A stretch of 64,000 nucleotides of DNA from Calliopum simillimum. Its lineage: Eukaryota; Arthropoda; Insecta; Diptera; Lauxaniidae. Made by a program: the position numbers and the translations under genes. Below the pieces are notes generated by a model. That model was not told the DNA's origin and ran no database searches. It saw nothing but the letters and a program-made list of their open reading frames with translations. Shown piece by piece: positions 33,501-44,630 of the stretch (position 1 is the stretch's first letter; the number at the start of each line of letters is the position of its first letter). The DNA lies in contig OX638372.1 of the NCBI GenBank assembly GCA_951812925.1, positions 52,140,028 through 52,204,027 of the forward strand, read 5' to 3'.

Positions 33501-34432
33501 GAAATGTTCAAATACTGTGAAGATATTCGCACGCGACATTGAACTGAACTTTTTGATAAATAAAAAGCTTGTGCAAGACATAACCTATCTTAAAGTGTAA
33601 TATCTTAAAATTCAAATAAGTCGTCTTGTGCAGGCCCCTTGCCTAAACCAACATTTGTCTGTGATATGTTGAACAGATGCTTACAAAATCCAATTTGTTA
33701 GCATTGGCTTTAAATAGAACATTTTCTTACTAAAACCCTCCCGTTTTAAAATCTTTTTCCTAAAGTGACTAAGCAAAAAATTTAACCCACATTTTTTATG
33801 TGTGCAAGCTTTGAACTTAAAGTTCTTGGCTAATGCGTTGCTTTTATTCGTTATATAAATTTTAAAATTATGCACGTGAATAATTGCTCAGATATACATC
33901 TGAAATTTAAATTTTTTAGCGGTCCAGAGGGCACATGCTTTGAAGGTGGCGTTTTTCCAGCACGTCTTGTATTTCCACCAGACTATCCTCTGAGTCCACC
34001 AAAAATGAAATTTACTTGTGAAATGTTTCATCCAAACAGTACGTAAATAATGAGTTTTTAATTTGAAATAATAATACTCTTGCTGTTTTTCTAGTTTTTA
34101 CTGATGGACGCGTTTGCATATCAATTTTACACGCACCTGGTGATGATCCGATGGGTTATGAATTATCAGCCGAACGTTGGAGTCCTGTGCAGAGTGTAGA
34201 AAAAATTTTACTCAGTGTTGTGTCAATGTTGGCTGGTGAGAAAAGTTTATTTAGAACATTAACTTTAGCAAATAAATTAAATATTTTTGATTTTTTTTTT
34301 TTGTTTTTAACAGAACCTAATGACGAGTCCGGCGCCAATGTCGATGCTGCGATCATGTGGCGTGAGCGACGTGAAGAATTCAATCAAATAGCGAAACGTT
34401 TAGTGCGTAAGACGTTGGGTTTACCGTCATAA
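30513..34432 (+). CDS. Ubc7: Ubiquitin-conjugating enzyme E2 G2 (Ubc7), ER-associated degradation
   Basis: Five exons: 30513-30555, 30720-30801, 33920-34038, 34095-34235 and 34314-34432, all GT/AG and in phase, giving 167 aa (vertebrate UBE2G2 has 165). The start is [14 protein letters not shown], as in the family. The E2 fold is complete: [40 protein letters not shown], then [20 protein letters not shown] with the active-site Cys at residue 89, the acidic loop [20 protein letters not shown] typical of the UBE2G/Cdc34 type, and LGLPS at the end. The enzyme takes ubiquitin from E1 and, with membrane E3s such as gp78 or Hrd1, builds Lys48 chains on ER-associated degradation substrates. Intron 2 (3.1 kb) holds LINE and MITE debris; the other introns are 56-164 bp. 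All key residues are intact, so it should be functional. Confidence 0.97.
31168..32210 (+). pseudogene. Jockey-like non-LTR retrotransposon reverse transcriptase relic in Ubc7 intron 2
   Basis: Plus-strand blocks run in RT order: [12 protein letters not shown] then stop (about 31178), [15 protein letters not shown] (about 31338-31385), FADDTG (about 31456), then an open stretch with [45 protein letters not shown] and [16 protein letters not shown], ending in SWID and stop at 32210. The catalytic YADD is FADD here. Stops and frameshifts in the 5' half and a lost 5' end show it is dead. It has the same orientation as Ubc7. Confidence 0.85.
32041..32118. mobile_element. piggyBac-like micro-MITE, 70 bp between TTAA duplications
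   Basis: TTAA, then CCCTTTCGACCCGGCTGGGA continuing to 32069, a 20-bp spacer, then the exact reverse complement ending GGG and TTAA at 32118. The two 25-bp arms match perfectly. TTAA target sites and CCC...GGG ends are the piggyBac signature. It interrupts the LINE reading frame between YAFNL and TKKVCREM and adds no stop, so the fused frame stays open. Confidence 0.85.
32655..32960. repeat. Family F repeat, copy 1
   Basis: Shares CCGCGTGGTTTCAATT, ACACGATAAAAA, TTCTACAAATAATATTGATT and AACGGTTACTTTTTCG with copies at 36.2 and 36.7 kb. The outer parts (ATTACTTATCATTTA/AAATGAAAAGTAATTG) are inverted, so it may fold back. Lies in Ubc7 intron 2. Confidence 0.65.
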
Positions 34433-34700
34433 ACCTTCATCCCAGAAATAGACAGACACACACATATACATTCTGTAGACCTTTTAGACAACAAACCACT
34501 CTTGCAGCAAAATCTGAGAAAAAAAATAAAAGAAAGCTATCAATTAAGCAGCGCTGGCAGCAAATAAACAAAAAAAAAAACATAAAAAGCAAAAAAACAA
34601 ATTTTATTATTAACTGCAATGAAATCTGATCTATTCCTACTTTTTTTAACTCAAATATATGTTAATTTTGATTTTTTTTATTGAAGCTTCTGTTGTAGCA
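34433..34700 (+). terminator. Probable Ubc7 3' UTR and poly(A) signals
   Basis: AATAAA motifs at about 34525 and 34562 follow the stop codon within 150 bp. Confidence 0.4.
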
Positions 34701-35860
34701 AATTTAATTGCAATTCTTTATCGTGAACATTAAATGTTTAAAAAAAACCTCATTTACGAAATGTGAAAAAATTATACATATTATATATTTAAATAAAAAT
34801 GTAGCAATGTTAATTTTTAGAATCAAAGAATTTACAAATTTATCTTATAAATATGTATTCGTAAGCATATGCTATAGTCGTGTGAAAAAAGTAGTGTTTT
34901 GCAAAAGAATAAAATTAGTTTGGAAAAAAAAATTTAAATGAAATCAAACTTTACGCATCATTTTAAAAATTATTTGAGAATAGTTTTAGTTATTTGCGAA
35001 ATATTTAAGTTGTTTATTTGTCTTGCATAAACAACATAGTTAATAAAAGAAAAAAACATTTTTTTTCTACGTCGAAAGTACTTGACTCTATAGCATGTAA
35101 TAAAAACATCAAACAGAACTTAATACGAAATATACATTTTTTAATGAATTTTTTAAAATTTGAACAAAGAAACAACATTTCAAGAATTTTAAGCACAACT
35201 GTTGAATTAATTATTAAAATTTGGATTTAGTTCACATGAACAAACTTTCAAGTTTTTGTTGCGGTTGCACTATTTTCATTATTACGAAATTTAATCTTTA
35301 TTTTATCGTGTTCGCTTTTTAAGAGTTTGACCTCGGGATTGTATTTCTCTCTCCTAACGTGTCTTTATTATTAACATGATACATAATTCCTGTGTCATTT
35401 CGACAAAACATCCAAAATTGGAAACTTTTCAAGGGAGCTAAAAAACTGCTTAATTTCTTCTCAATAATGTGGCTGAATTTCGTTGATGCAGCGTTGAAAC
35501 TCAATGCATTTTTGTCTTGTCAAAGGATACAATTTATTAAAAATTGTTTACACGTATTTTCACTATTTTAGGTTTTTACACTTAAGCGGGGTCATTTTGA
35601 TCTAAGTTTCAAAAGTTTTCAAACATTCTTACTTATTTTTAAATATTTCGTGCAGAATTAAATTCAATTGTTCACACGGATGTTGATCTAAGGATAAATT
35701 TGCAAATGCCTTTCTCAGACTGCACATAATTCTGGCCATAACATTGTATAAAACAATCGTAGGAAACCAGTTGGCAGCTCATCCAGAACAAAACTCGCTT
35801 ACCAAACTTTATTTAATTATCTTATGTAGTTTTCGGGATGTAACGTTAAAAGTTTTTAGG
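34701..35860. other. Intergenic AT-rich DNA
   Basis: No gene or element recognised. Confidence 0.45.
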
Positions 35861-36199
35861 AGTATTTGAGGTGCCATGTCCACTGGTGATATTTCGCCCA
35901 CTTTTAAGTGAGGAGTACCTTTTGGCTAGTATACTACACATAATTAATTTCGGATAGATTGCTTTATTAATTTCCTTTCAATAACGTATAAAACTTTTGT
36001 GGGCAGTGCCACGCACTTTAACGAGTTTTTCCAATGTAATGAAATACCACAGACTAATTATCGTGATTAGTGGTAATATGTCTTAAAAATCGTTGCAGCC
36101 GTTTTTGAAAAATATTTAATAAAAATTTTTCATTGCTAAAAAGTAGGTTGACACTTTTCATATCATGTCTAATTTTCACTCATGACAAGGTATAGTTTT
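35861..36199. repeat. Diverged satellite-type repeat unit
   Basis: TGTGGGCAGTGCCACG followed by GAGTTTTTCCAAT.TAATGA at about 35998 recurs at about 36367. The style resembles family H core units but the sequence is different, so an older related family is possible. Confidence 0.5.
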
Positions 36200-36355
36200 C
36201 TTTTTCCGAAATCCGCGTGGTTTCAATTTTCATTTAGAAGGTTTTTTTTATGAAAATGGTGAGTCACACGATAAAAAGCATTAGAATCTTTTTGTGGAGA
36301 ATTACATGTTCTACAAATAATATTGATTAGTATTTACGATAGGCCTGATAGTGTA
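36200..36355. repeat. Family F repeat, copy 2
   Basis: AAATCCGCGTGGTTTCAATT, CACACGATAAAAAGCATTAG and TTCTACAAATAATATTGATT match copies 1 and 3. Confidence 0.7.
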
Positions 36356-36712
36356 TTAATTTTTTGTGGGCAGTGCCACGTCCTTCTAAGAGTTTTTCCA
36401 ATATAATGACATCACATGTTTGTCCATGTTTTCAGAAGTAGTACCTCCTAAATTTTCATCAACATTTTTGGAACCGTTTTCGAGTAATATTGAATCAATA
36501 TTTTCAATGGTTAAAAAGTAGTCGTGGTACTTCTTCGATGCCGCAAAAATTTTCGTTTGTCACAGGCATTGATAAGCATTACCCTCCTGACAAATTTCAA
36601 CAAAATACTTTTCATAGTTTGCGGGATGTGAACAAATTAAGTTTATAATTAAGGGCGCTGCCCTTAAGTCAAAGCTTAGCTCATTCATCATTCCAGGCTA
36701 ATATCTAAAATT
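36356..36712. repeat. Second unit of the satellite-type repeat
   Basis: GTGGGCAGTGCCACGTCC at about 36367, then GAGTTTTTCCAATATAATGA, parallel to the unit at 35.99 kb. The two are separated by family F copy 2. Confidence 0.5.
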
Positions 36713-36962
36713 ATCAGGCATGTTCCAAAATCCGTGTGATTTCACTTACTTTTCATTTATGTGGCTTTTTGATGAAAACGGTGGGTCCAACGATAAAAAG
36801 AATCGGAATCTTTTTTGTGGGGAATTACAAGTTCTACAAATAATATTGATTTGCATTAACGAAAAAGTAACCGTTTAAGAAATATTCTTAAAAAGCCACA
36901 AAAAGTCGAAAAAATAAATTTTATCAAATATTTCCGAAATGGTTACTAAAACTAAAACACTA
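36713..36962. repeat. Family F repeat, copy 3
   Basis: AAATCCGTGTGATTTCACTT, TTCTACAAATAATATTGATT and GAAAAAGTAACCGTTTAAG match copy 1 over most of its length. Confidence 0.7.
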
Positions 36963-37533
36963 AATTCTGAATTTTAACTCGATACCATTTTTGGACTTAT
37001 TCAGGGTCGTTGATTCCGAATCTGGTAACCGTTTTTCCTTGATGGTCTAAGATCCGAGTTATCTTTAATTTAAAGTGCAGAAAACGCTATTCTCAGACAT
37101 ATGGCGTAAATGCGTGTAGTTCACTTTTGCCAACGGCATCGGATAGCCCTAAGCTTCCTTCTTAAAACATACCTTTAACTTTTTTAATTGAATAATTACT
37201 TTCTGAGATATCATCCATTGAAGTAAAGGTATCCCAACTCCGCGCAAATTCAATGTAGTCCTTTAGGAGTACATGGATTTTCGATACTTTTACTTCGATG
37301 AATGATGTCTCGGAAAGAAAAGATTCAATTGAAAAAGTTCAAAATAAGGTTTAAGGAGGAAGCATAGGGCTATTTGATACCATTGGCAAAAGTCCACCAC
37401 ACTACTTCCTAGATGACAGCCATGCAATTTAAATAAAGGATAACTCGGATCTCAGACCTGAAAGGAAAAACGGTTGCCAGATTCGAAATGAGCGACGCTG
37501 AGTAAAAAAGTTATCGGGATCAAATTCAGATAG
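36963..37533. repeat. Foldback element, ~570 bp with ~230-bp arms
   Basis: Left arm (36963-37215) and right arm (37290-37533) are inverted copies: CTGAATTTTAACTCGATACC/GGGATCAAATTCAG, CGAATCTGG.AACCGTTTTTCC, TGCCAACGG.ATC/GATACCATTGGCA and GAGATATCATCCATTGAAG/CTTCGATGAATGATGTCTC. No open frame. Confidence 0.8.
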
Positions 37534-37551
37534 GTTTCCCCTTAATATGTT

Positions 37552-37812
37552 AGGGGCTTTTCACATATTAAGTAACGCAATTTTCGATCAATTTTGACCC
37601 CCCTTCACCGGTCGTAGCAAAAGGTACTACCCCCTCCCCTCTCTAGTAACGTAACAAATCTTGATTTTGGTATTTTGCATTTGAATTTATTATGGCATAA
37701 AATCGACGTTACGTAACGTAGTTGATGACCCCTCGTCCCCCCATGTAACACTTCGTAAGAAATATTCCGACCCCCCTTCCCCCTGGCGCGTTACGTAATA
37801 TGTAAACGGCAC
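37552..37812. repeat. Family B MITE, copy 2
   Basis: TTTCACATATTAAGTAACGC at the left and GCGTTACGTAATATGTAAAC at the right are inverted; the C-rich interior and AAATCGACGTTACGTAACG match copy 1. Confidence 0.8.
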
Positions 37813-39149
37813 TTTATAAGCGTTTTGGTTGTATAGGAGGTGCCACGTCCTCTTGTCGATATAAGTCAAACTTGAAGTGTTGCCTTATCTATACAAACGC
37901 CTCCTTCTAAAGATGTATTGCAAATGGATGGACAAATTGAGTATGTCTTCGCTTAAGGGTATAAAAAAGAAGTAAGTTGGATTTAATTATTTCCGTACCG
38001 CGTTGATATCATAATTTTTTGCATTAGGCAAAAACTTTTTTTGGCGTCTAATGAAAAATCGTTTGTCGATACTGTGAATACGCGCATTATCATCAGTTCC
38101 ACAATGACGAATGATTAAAAATTTCATTTAAGTAATTACGTAAACATTTCGTTTACGGAGTAAAAGTTTCGCTTCGCAATCAATTATTGAAATAAGATAT
38201 TTTGTACTTACTTTCTCTTAGTGCAGAACCAATTATGCCCACAGTAAAATTGATAAAATAATGTAAATAATACAGATTCGTTTTCATAATTATGTACCAG
38301 GTACTAAGTTTATAGTATATAGGTGGCTGTATATTTAATTATACTAGAGTTTGCCTTGCGGCCGAAATTCGACCGCTTCAAATTGACTTTAAAGAGACTA
38401 TGGAACTATAATATAAGTAACTAACAATAACTGCATATTTTCTTTTAAGAAGCTTGGTACTGCTCACTATGGAACTTTAGTATCCTTCTTAATTTTTAAT
38501 TTCTATCCTTAACGTTAAGCATACCGTTATTCCAAGTGATATTAAAATTAATACAGCAGTTTCGCCGTGAAACCGTGTTCGATTTAAGGGAGTGGCGCTC
38601 CCTTCTAAAAATTATCAACTATTAATTCAATAAAAATCGCTGCAGCAGTTTACTGAAAAACGTTATGGTCCTTAGCGCTGAGAGCTTTTTTTCCATTTAG
38701 AGGCGTGGCACCACCACTTTAAAAAAAAATCCTTTGCACTACTCCTCCTCCTTTCCAACAAAAAAAATAAGCAAATCGGTTGAGATTTAAGTATAGAAAC
38801 AGGGACTGAACCGATTTCGTTTGCCTATTTATATTTATATAGATTTTGATGCATTCCTTAGCGTGGAGTTATCATTATATTAGAAAAACGGAAATCTCTT
38901 AACATCTGCAGATGATTAACTAAAGCGATGGAAAGAAAGCGTTTGCCAGAAGATTGGCTAAATAGTTCGTACAACGTTATTTCTTGTAAATGTTTTTTTT
39001 TATTTTAAAGCCAAAATAGTGGAAACTCCTTAATAAAATAAATTTTACATTACCAATTGTTTTTCAGAATTTTCAAATAACCTTACATTATAAATAGTAC
39101 ATATTTTGAAATTGATATAACCCTCACTGTAAAGTACAAACAAATAAAA
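37813..39149. other. Intergenic DNA with old repeat debris
   Basis: A worn satellite-type unit (TATAGGAGGTGCCACGTCCT) lies at about 37832 with a worn tail to about 37970. A block from 38580 (GGAGTGGCGCTCCC hairpin) to 38852 ends TTTATATTTATATAGAT, resembling the end of the 57.5-58.1 kb element. No gene. Confidence 0.45.
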
Positions 39150-40995
39150 ACTAGTAAGTGTGTAACCTATGGCCTGGCCAAACATTAAATACCCTACACT
39201 GCAGTATTTGGAAAATTTTTCTTATATAGGAGGTGCCACGCCCTCTTATCCGAGTTCATCCTGTTTTTGCTCAGAGCTTGCATTTATAGCAACGTTTTCA
39301 GTATAGCGTTTTGAAGCTTTTGTTTATATGGGAGGTGCCACGCCCTCTTGTCCGACTTCATCTAGTTTTGGCTCAGAGTAGGCATTTATAGTCTTTAGTA
39401 TTTGAGTGAAAGTAAGTTGGATTATCGCAAAAACTCTTTTAGTATAGCATTTTGAAACTTTTGCTTATATGTGAGGTGCCACGCCCTCTGGCCCGATTTC
39501 ACGCAGGTTTTGCTCAGAGCTTCCATTTACAAATCGTAGTATTTTGAGGTTACCGGACATAATCCCAACGGACATAATCCCCATTTCGTAAATGGGGATT
39601 ATGTCCGAAAATTTTTCGGTCATAATCCCCATTTTGGCCATGGGGGTTATGTCCGCAAATTTTTCGGACATAATCCCAATGGGGGTTATGTCCGAAAAAT
39701 TTAATTAAGATTGAACAAAATTTTTGCAATAATCCATTTAAAAAATTTATATAGTGTTGGATGTTATAGACTGATCCGCGGCCGAAGGCCGCCGCGAAGC
39801 CGGTGTTGGATTTTTGGGAGTTTTAAATCCTGAGCTGCGGCCGCAGGCCGCCCACTTACCCCTACCCTTATGTAAAATTACTGTGGAATTTTTGGGAGTT
39901 GTAAATCCTGAGCTGCTTCTGTGGTCAATAACAAAATATCGTTATGGGGACTATGTCCGTTTTTTCCTGGGGATTATGTCCGAAATACTTGCGGACATAA
40001 TCCCCATTGAAAAAATGGGGATTATGTCCGAATAACTTGCGGACATAATCCCCATATCGTGAATGGGGATTATGTCCGTGGGGATTATGTCACGGCACCG
40101 TATTTTGATTGCGTTGTCGGTGCCGTGACATAGTCCCCACGGACATAATCCCCATTTCTAAAATGGGGATTATGTCCGAATTATTGGCGGACATAATCCC
40201 CATTTTGTGAATGGGGATTATGTCCGCAAGTGTTTCGGACATAATCCCCAGGAAAAAACGGACATAATCCCCATAACGATATTTTGTTATTGACAACAGC
40301 CGCAGCTCAGGATTTAAAACTCCCAAAAATTCCAATACCGTTTCCGCGGCAGTCTATAATATATCCAACACCTAGTTTGCTAGCCACAGTAATTTAACAT
40401 AAGAGTAGGGGTAACTGGGCGGCCTGCGGCCGCAGCTCAGGATTTAAAACTCCCTAAAATCCAACACCGGCTTCGGATCAATCTATAACATCCAACACTA
40501 TATACATTTTTTAAATGGATTATTGCAAAAATTTTGTTCAATCTTAATTAAATTTTAAATTTAAAAATGAGCGAAATCGATCAACGAACACGCCTACCAC
40601 CCATACAAAATATATATATATATATATCCGTTGGAATAATGCCCGGTAACCTGCATTGTCGTGAAAAATACTCCTAAAGTTGCAGTTTGAATATATTTTT
40701 TGTATGGGTGGTAGGCGTGTTCGTTGATCGATTTCGCTCATTTTTAATCCCACGAGCCAACTTTGATAACGGAGGCAGTGTACCAAATTTCATTGAATTA
40801 TCTTGCTCAGTTTCCCCAAAAAATGTATTTCCACACACAGCCAGCCAGCCATCCAGCCAAACAGACAGACATGACTATATCGACTCAGGAGGTGACGCTG
40901 ATCAAGAATATATATACTTTTCTATATTTGCCACGCATCCTTCTCTGCGTTACAAACGGAAGGACAAAGTGAATATACCCTGGGTGTAGGGTATA
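39150..40995 (+). mobile_element. Family H element, copy 4, split by a foldback insertion
   Basis: Head ACTAGTAAGTGTGTAACCTA plus GGCCTGGCC at 39150-39180, three satellite units to 39540, then the insertion 39546-40651, then the rest: GTATGGGTGGTAGGCGTGTT (40701), a short (CAGC)n tract (40840-40858) and the tail ending CCCTGGGTGTAGGGTATA at 40995. Removing the insertion restores the family H order. Confidence 0.8.
39546..40651. mobile_element. Hyper-palindromic foldback element built from GGACATAATCCCC repeats
   Basis: About 22 copies of GGACATAATCCCC or its reverse complement are arranged as head-to-head and tail-to-tail pairs, each pair a small hairpin. The whole segment is also one large palindrome: arms about 39695-40100 and 40125-40560, with the centre TGTCACGGCACCG/CGGTGCCGTGACA. 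The arms share GC-rich GCGGCCGCAGGCCGCC, TAAATCCTGAGCTGC and ATAGTGTTGGATGTTATAGA. Outer ends GAGGTTACCGG (39546) and CCGGTAACCT (40651) are also inverted. No transposase. It sits inside family H copy 4. Confidence 0.85.
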
Positions 40996-41136
40996 TAAAG
41001 ATGACCGCACTAGGATTCGAACCGGGTTCCGTCCGTGTAATAGATAGAAACATATTATGTATTATAATTATTAATTATTAATATTAATTATTTTTACTTA
41101 CAATTACAACCTTGTAAGGCCTCTACATCACTACCT
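40996..41136. other. Short unassigned segment
   Basis: The minus strand contains GGTTCGAATCC, like the T-arm of a tRNA, but the rest of a cloverleaf is absent. Confidence 0.4.
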
Positions 41137-41144
41137 ATATACAT

Positions 41145-42963
41145 TAGAGCGCCCACAAGATATATGAAATGTGCAAAGTTCCCCGTCCATTTCCTGAAAT
41201 TAGAGATCAAAAAAATAATATCTCAGTAAAAAATTTGGAATCGGTAGTGGAAAAAACCCAACCGGTTTTCGATCAAAGGTCGAAAAATTGACAAAAAAAG
41301 GCAATTCGCTTTGACTGCCCGTTACTTCAAAACTATTCATTTTATTGTAATGTTTTTGAGCCAACTTTTGTAGAGAATGACAAGGTTAATATTATCTTCT
41401 TAAAAAGTTTTGGTCCAAAAATTTAATTTGTGGCTGTGTTGGTGCGAAAACTTAAATTTTTTAAGAAAATTTTCATGACTTTTTTTCTATAAATTGGTTT
41501 TTTTTAATTTTTTAAAGGGCGGAATATTTGTTCTGAAATTCTAATATTGCAGGAGATTAAATTTTGGTTAATATAACACAAAAAAATAATTTAAAAATAT
41601 TAAGTTTTAAGGTATGGAGCCGGTCTCAATGTTGGAAAAAAATAAGTATTTTAATTTTATTCTTTTAATCGCTACTTTATTGGATGCAAAAAAATGCATT
41701 GCTAGTTGTTATTAAATGCATCATTTAGAACTGCTTTTTGCCTTCAAAATGAGCTATTAAATGGGTTTGTGCAACTTTTTTTCAAAAAGTTATGACCATT
41801 GTAAAATGACATCAGGAAAGTTTAAAATCATGTGTGGATTCTCTATAGCAATTGCCATGTTGCTATATCTTTTATAATGCTATTTTAAAATAGTCATAAC
41901 TTTTTAAAGAAAAATCACACAAGACCATTCTGTAACTCATTTTGAAGAAAAAGAAGAGTACTAAATGACACATTTTAATAAAAAAGACCAAAACGATTTT
42001 GTGCGTGTTCTACACAACCTCAAAAATCGTGTTTTTTGAACATTAGGAGTGAGATATCTCACAAACCATAAGTGATATAGCGATTTCGCGTCCAATTTCG
42101 AATTCAGCATTAATAAATACATCTAAAATAACTATTTTGGTTTTGGTTTGTAGTCGTTTTTTTTTTAAATACCGTTTTTCGACCTCATTTTAAAAACCAT
42201 GCCATCAACCGATTTTGAAAACTTTTTTTCTTATTCAGTAAATACTCGCGTTCAATCTCACATCTTTGGGCAGTTCACAACAACTTGATTAAAATTTTTC
42301 GTGGGCTGCGTGCACGAAATTCGAAATTTTCGATTATCTCTGCTGGAACAGTCCAAAAACGCACTAAAACGAAAAAAAATGCTATTTTCGTGTTCAGCGA
42401 TCCCAAATTAGTTTAGAAAATATGACTACCAAAATTGTTTCTAACCAAATTAAAAATTAAGAAGAAAAAATAAAAAAATAAATTATTTTCCTTAACTTTG
42501 AAGCGAGCTCCATTTCTTAAAAACCAATATTTTTTTATAATTTTTCTTTTAAATTAATTAAAATTTAACTCCCTACAACATAAGGATTCCAGAACAAATA
42601 TTCCGCCCTTAAAGAATTACAAAAAATCAATTTATAGAAAAAAGTCATGAAAATTTTCACACCGACACAGCCACAAATTTAATTTTTGGACCAAAACTTT
42701 CTGAGAAAATAATGTTCACCTAGTCATTCTCTACAAAAGTTGGCTTGAAAACATAACGATAAAATGAATAGTTTTGAAGTAACGGGCAGTCAAAGCGACT
42801 TGCCTTTTTTTAGTTAATTTTTCGACCTTTGATCGAAAACCGGCTGGGTTTTTTCTACTACCGATTCCAAATTTTTTATTAAGATCTTATTTTTTTGACC
42901 TCTAATTTCAGGAAATGGACGGGGAGCAAGCAAAATCAGAATTTTGCACATATGGGCGCTCTA
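41145..42963. mobile_element. Family L: non-coding DNA transposon with ~430-bp TIRs and perfect 8-bp target duplication
   Basis: TAGAGCGCCCA at 41145 and its mirror TGGGCGCTCTA at 42963 open inverted arms of ~430 bp (41145-41570 and 42540-42963) sharing GACTGCCCGTTACTTCAAAA, ACAAAAGTTGGCTTGAAAAC-type blocks and GGGCGGAATATTTGTTCTG. The flanks are the exact direct repeat ATATACAT (41137-41144, 42964-42971). The centre holds a second inverted pair (41714-41820 and 41880-41970) and no transposase. An 8-bp duplication fits hAT, P or Merlin-type transposition; which one is not shown. Confidence 0.88.
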
Positions 42964-42971
42964 ATATACAT

Positions 42972-43734
42972 AGATAAATATTTTTGCTAGAATTATAAAG
43001 TAAAAATGATTATATATATATTACTGTATTATTTAACTATATTTTACTTGTAAATATTACTTTACGAAACCATGAAATAGTTCAAAGTATGTTTATTTAC
43101 GTTTGAAATTTAGTGTTATAGCCTTATCATGTATGACTAACGAATAAAGTGACTGATTTTCACTCATTAATATCAACTGATTAAAACTTTCTATAAAATC
43201 AAAATTCAAATCATCTTTAAACTTGAAAGATGTAACTAGTTGAAAATCAGTCATTCGATTCGTGCGTCGTACATGATTAGGCTATTAATTACGTTAATTT
43301 TTTAACTACTCGAGTGGAGTAAAAATTATGACACTAATTTTTGATCGTTTAGTCAAGTTCCCAAAAAAATATGACCTTATGTGACGCTAAAATTCGCTAT
43401 ATTGAACCCCCCCCCTATGTGGCGGTAGCTTCATATGAAAAATAAATAAAATACACCAAGCGTGACGCTTGCTCGACCCTCCCCTCCAGGGGCGTCACGG
43501 AGTTTATGGACAGCCCCTTAGGAGATGAAAGGGATGCCTAGTTTTTTTTTAACCTGGATATCATACATGTAGTCAATGCTTTCCAATTAGTGTTCGCCTC
43601 GGTTAAGTAGTATGAGAAGATCCGCTTCTTTACTAGACCTAGCAGGGTATGAACTCGCACTGCGCTTGTGACATTCAGAGAGGAATCATCTAAGATACTT
43701 CTAAACAGAGTAAACTAAAAACTAGATTCGACCA
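42972..43734. other. Intergenic DNA with a MITE-like C-rich block
   Basis: 43380-43525 holds a nine-C run and CGTGACGCTTG...GGGGCGTCACGG, in the style of family B but too diverged to assign. No gene. Confidence 0.45.
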
Positions 43735-44460
43735 TCCGAAAGCAACAAGCAAGACTCCGGCGGAATCGAGCATGCGTGGATCAAATTGCTACCCTTAGAA
43801 TAATTGTTGAATAATAATGCGAGTGGCGTGCTGCGCTTCAACTTGTCTTCGTAGACTATAGCGCTGCCTTCGACAGTGTCTCCCTAGAAAACATATGGGT
43901 TTCACTGCAAAGAAGTATTGCCGTAAATGCCATAAATTTAGTTCATACACAGCATGAATGCTTTAAATACAGTGTTTTACACAACGGTTTGTTGTCACCG
44001 ACTTTCTCCACTTATTTAGGCGTGCTGCAGTGCAGTTTGCTATCATTATCTCTCCACCTAATTGTTCTTGACGATATCCTATAGTAGATAAAACTCTTAA
44101 TAAGGCCAAAAAAGGTATCCGATGGAACTAAACTAAGTAGAGTGAGAGATCTCGACGCTACCTTTTGTCGTCCAAGCACTCAGATATACAAAGCAAGATT
44201 AAAGACCTTGTCTTGGAATCAGAAAAGGCCGGCCTAAAAATCAATGCATCCAAGAATATAAGCATGAAGCTGAACCCAAACAGAAGTGACATCAACGTAC
44301 ATTGAAAACATCGACAGCTTTACGTATTTAGGCAGCAATATCTCTATAGATGGTGGAGCAAAAAAAGATATCAAGTCAAGAATATAAAAAGCGAAAGGCA
44401 CGTTTGCCCAACTGAACAAAATACGGTCATCTTCCGCTCTCCACCATGGCCAGAAACTAT
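43735..44460 (+). pseudogene. Non-LTR retrotransposon reverse transcriptase relic
   Basis: The plus strand gives RT blocks in order across shifting frames: ACVDQIATLRIIVE (about 43780), LQLVFVDYSAAFDSVSLENI (43840-43900, with the first catalytic Asp), LDATF near 44155 where FADD would be, and TYLGSNISIDGGAKKDIKSR (about 44320-44380) then KAKGTFAQLNKIRSSSAL. Many stops and frameshifts; dead. This differs from the jockey-like relic in Ubc7. Confidence 0.75.
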
Positions 44461-44630
44461 CCTTATTTGTTATATAACTTTAAAAATAGCTAAAAATGTT
44501 GCTTTTTGCATATCTTAAAATCCTGATAAGTTAGCGCAATTCTGTTGCCAGATTCGTATTCAGTATCAAAAAATATATAAAATTTCTGTTTTTACCTGAT
44601 GGTTTTATTTTTCAGTTTTTCTTTTTAAAG

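Noticed and set aside
34151..34432. A separate 93-residue gene in this frame
   Set aside because: It is Ubc7 exons 4 and 5 read through the 78-bp intron, which happens to be open in that frame.
39546..40340. Regular repeats at 39.5-40.3 kb as a CRISPR array
   Set aside because: Units alternate in orientation, spacers are hairpin loops of irregular length, there are no cas genes, and the DNA is clearly eukaryotic.
40996..41045. tRNA gene fragment on the minus strand (GGTTCGAATCC)
   Set aside because: Only a T-loop-like motif is present; its stem pairs poorly, and no D-arm, anticodon arm or acceptor stem can be drawn.
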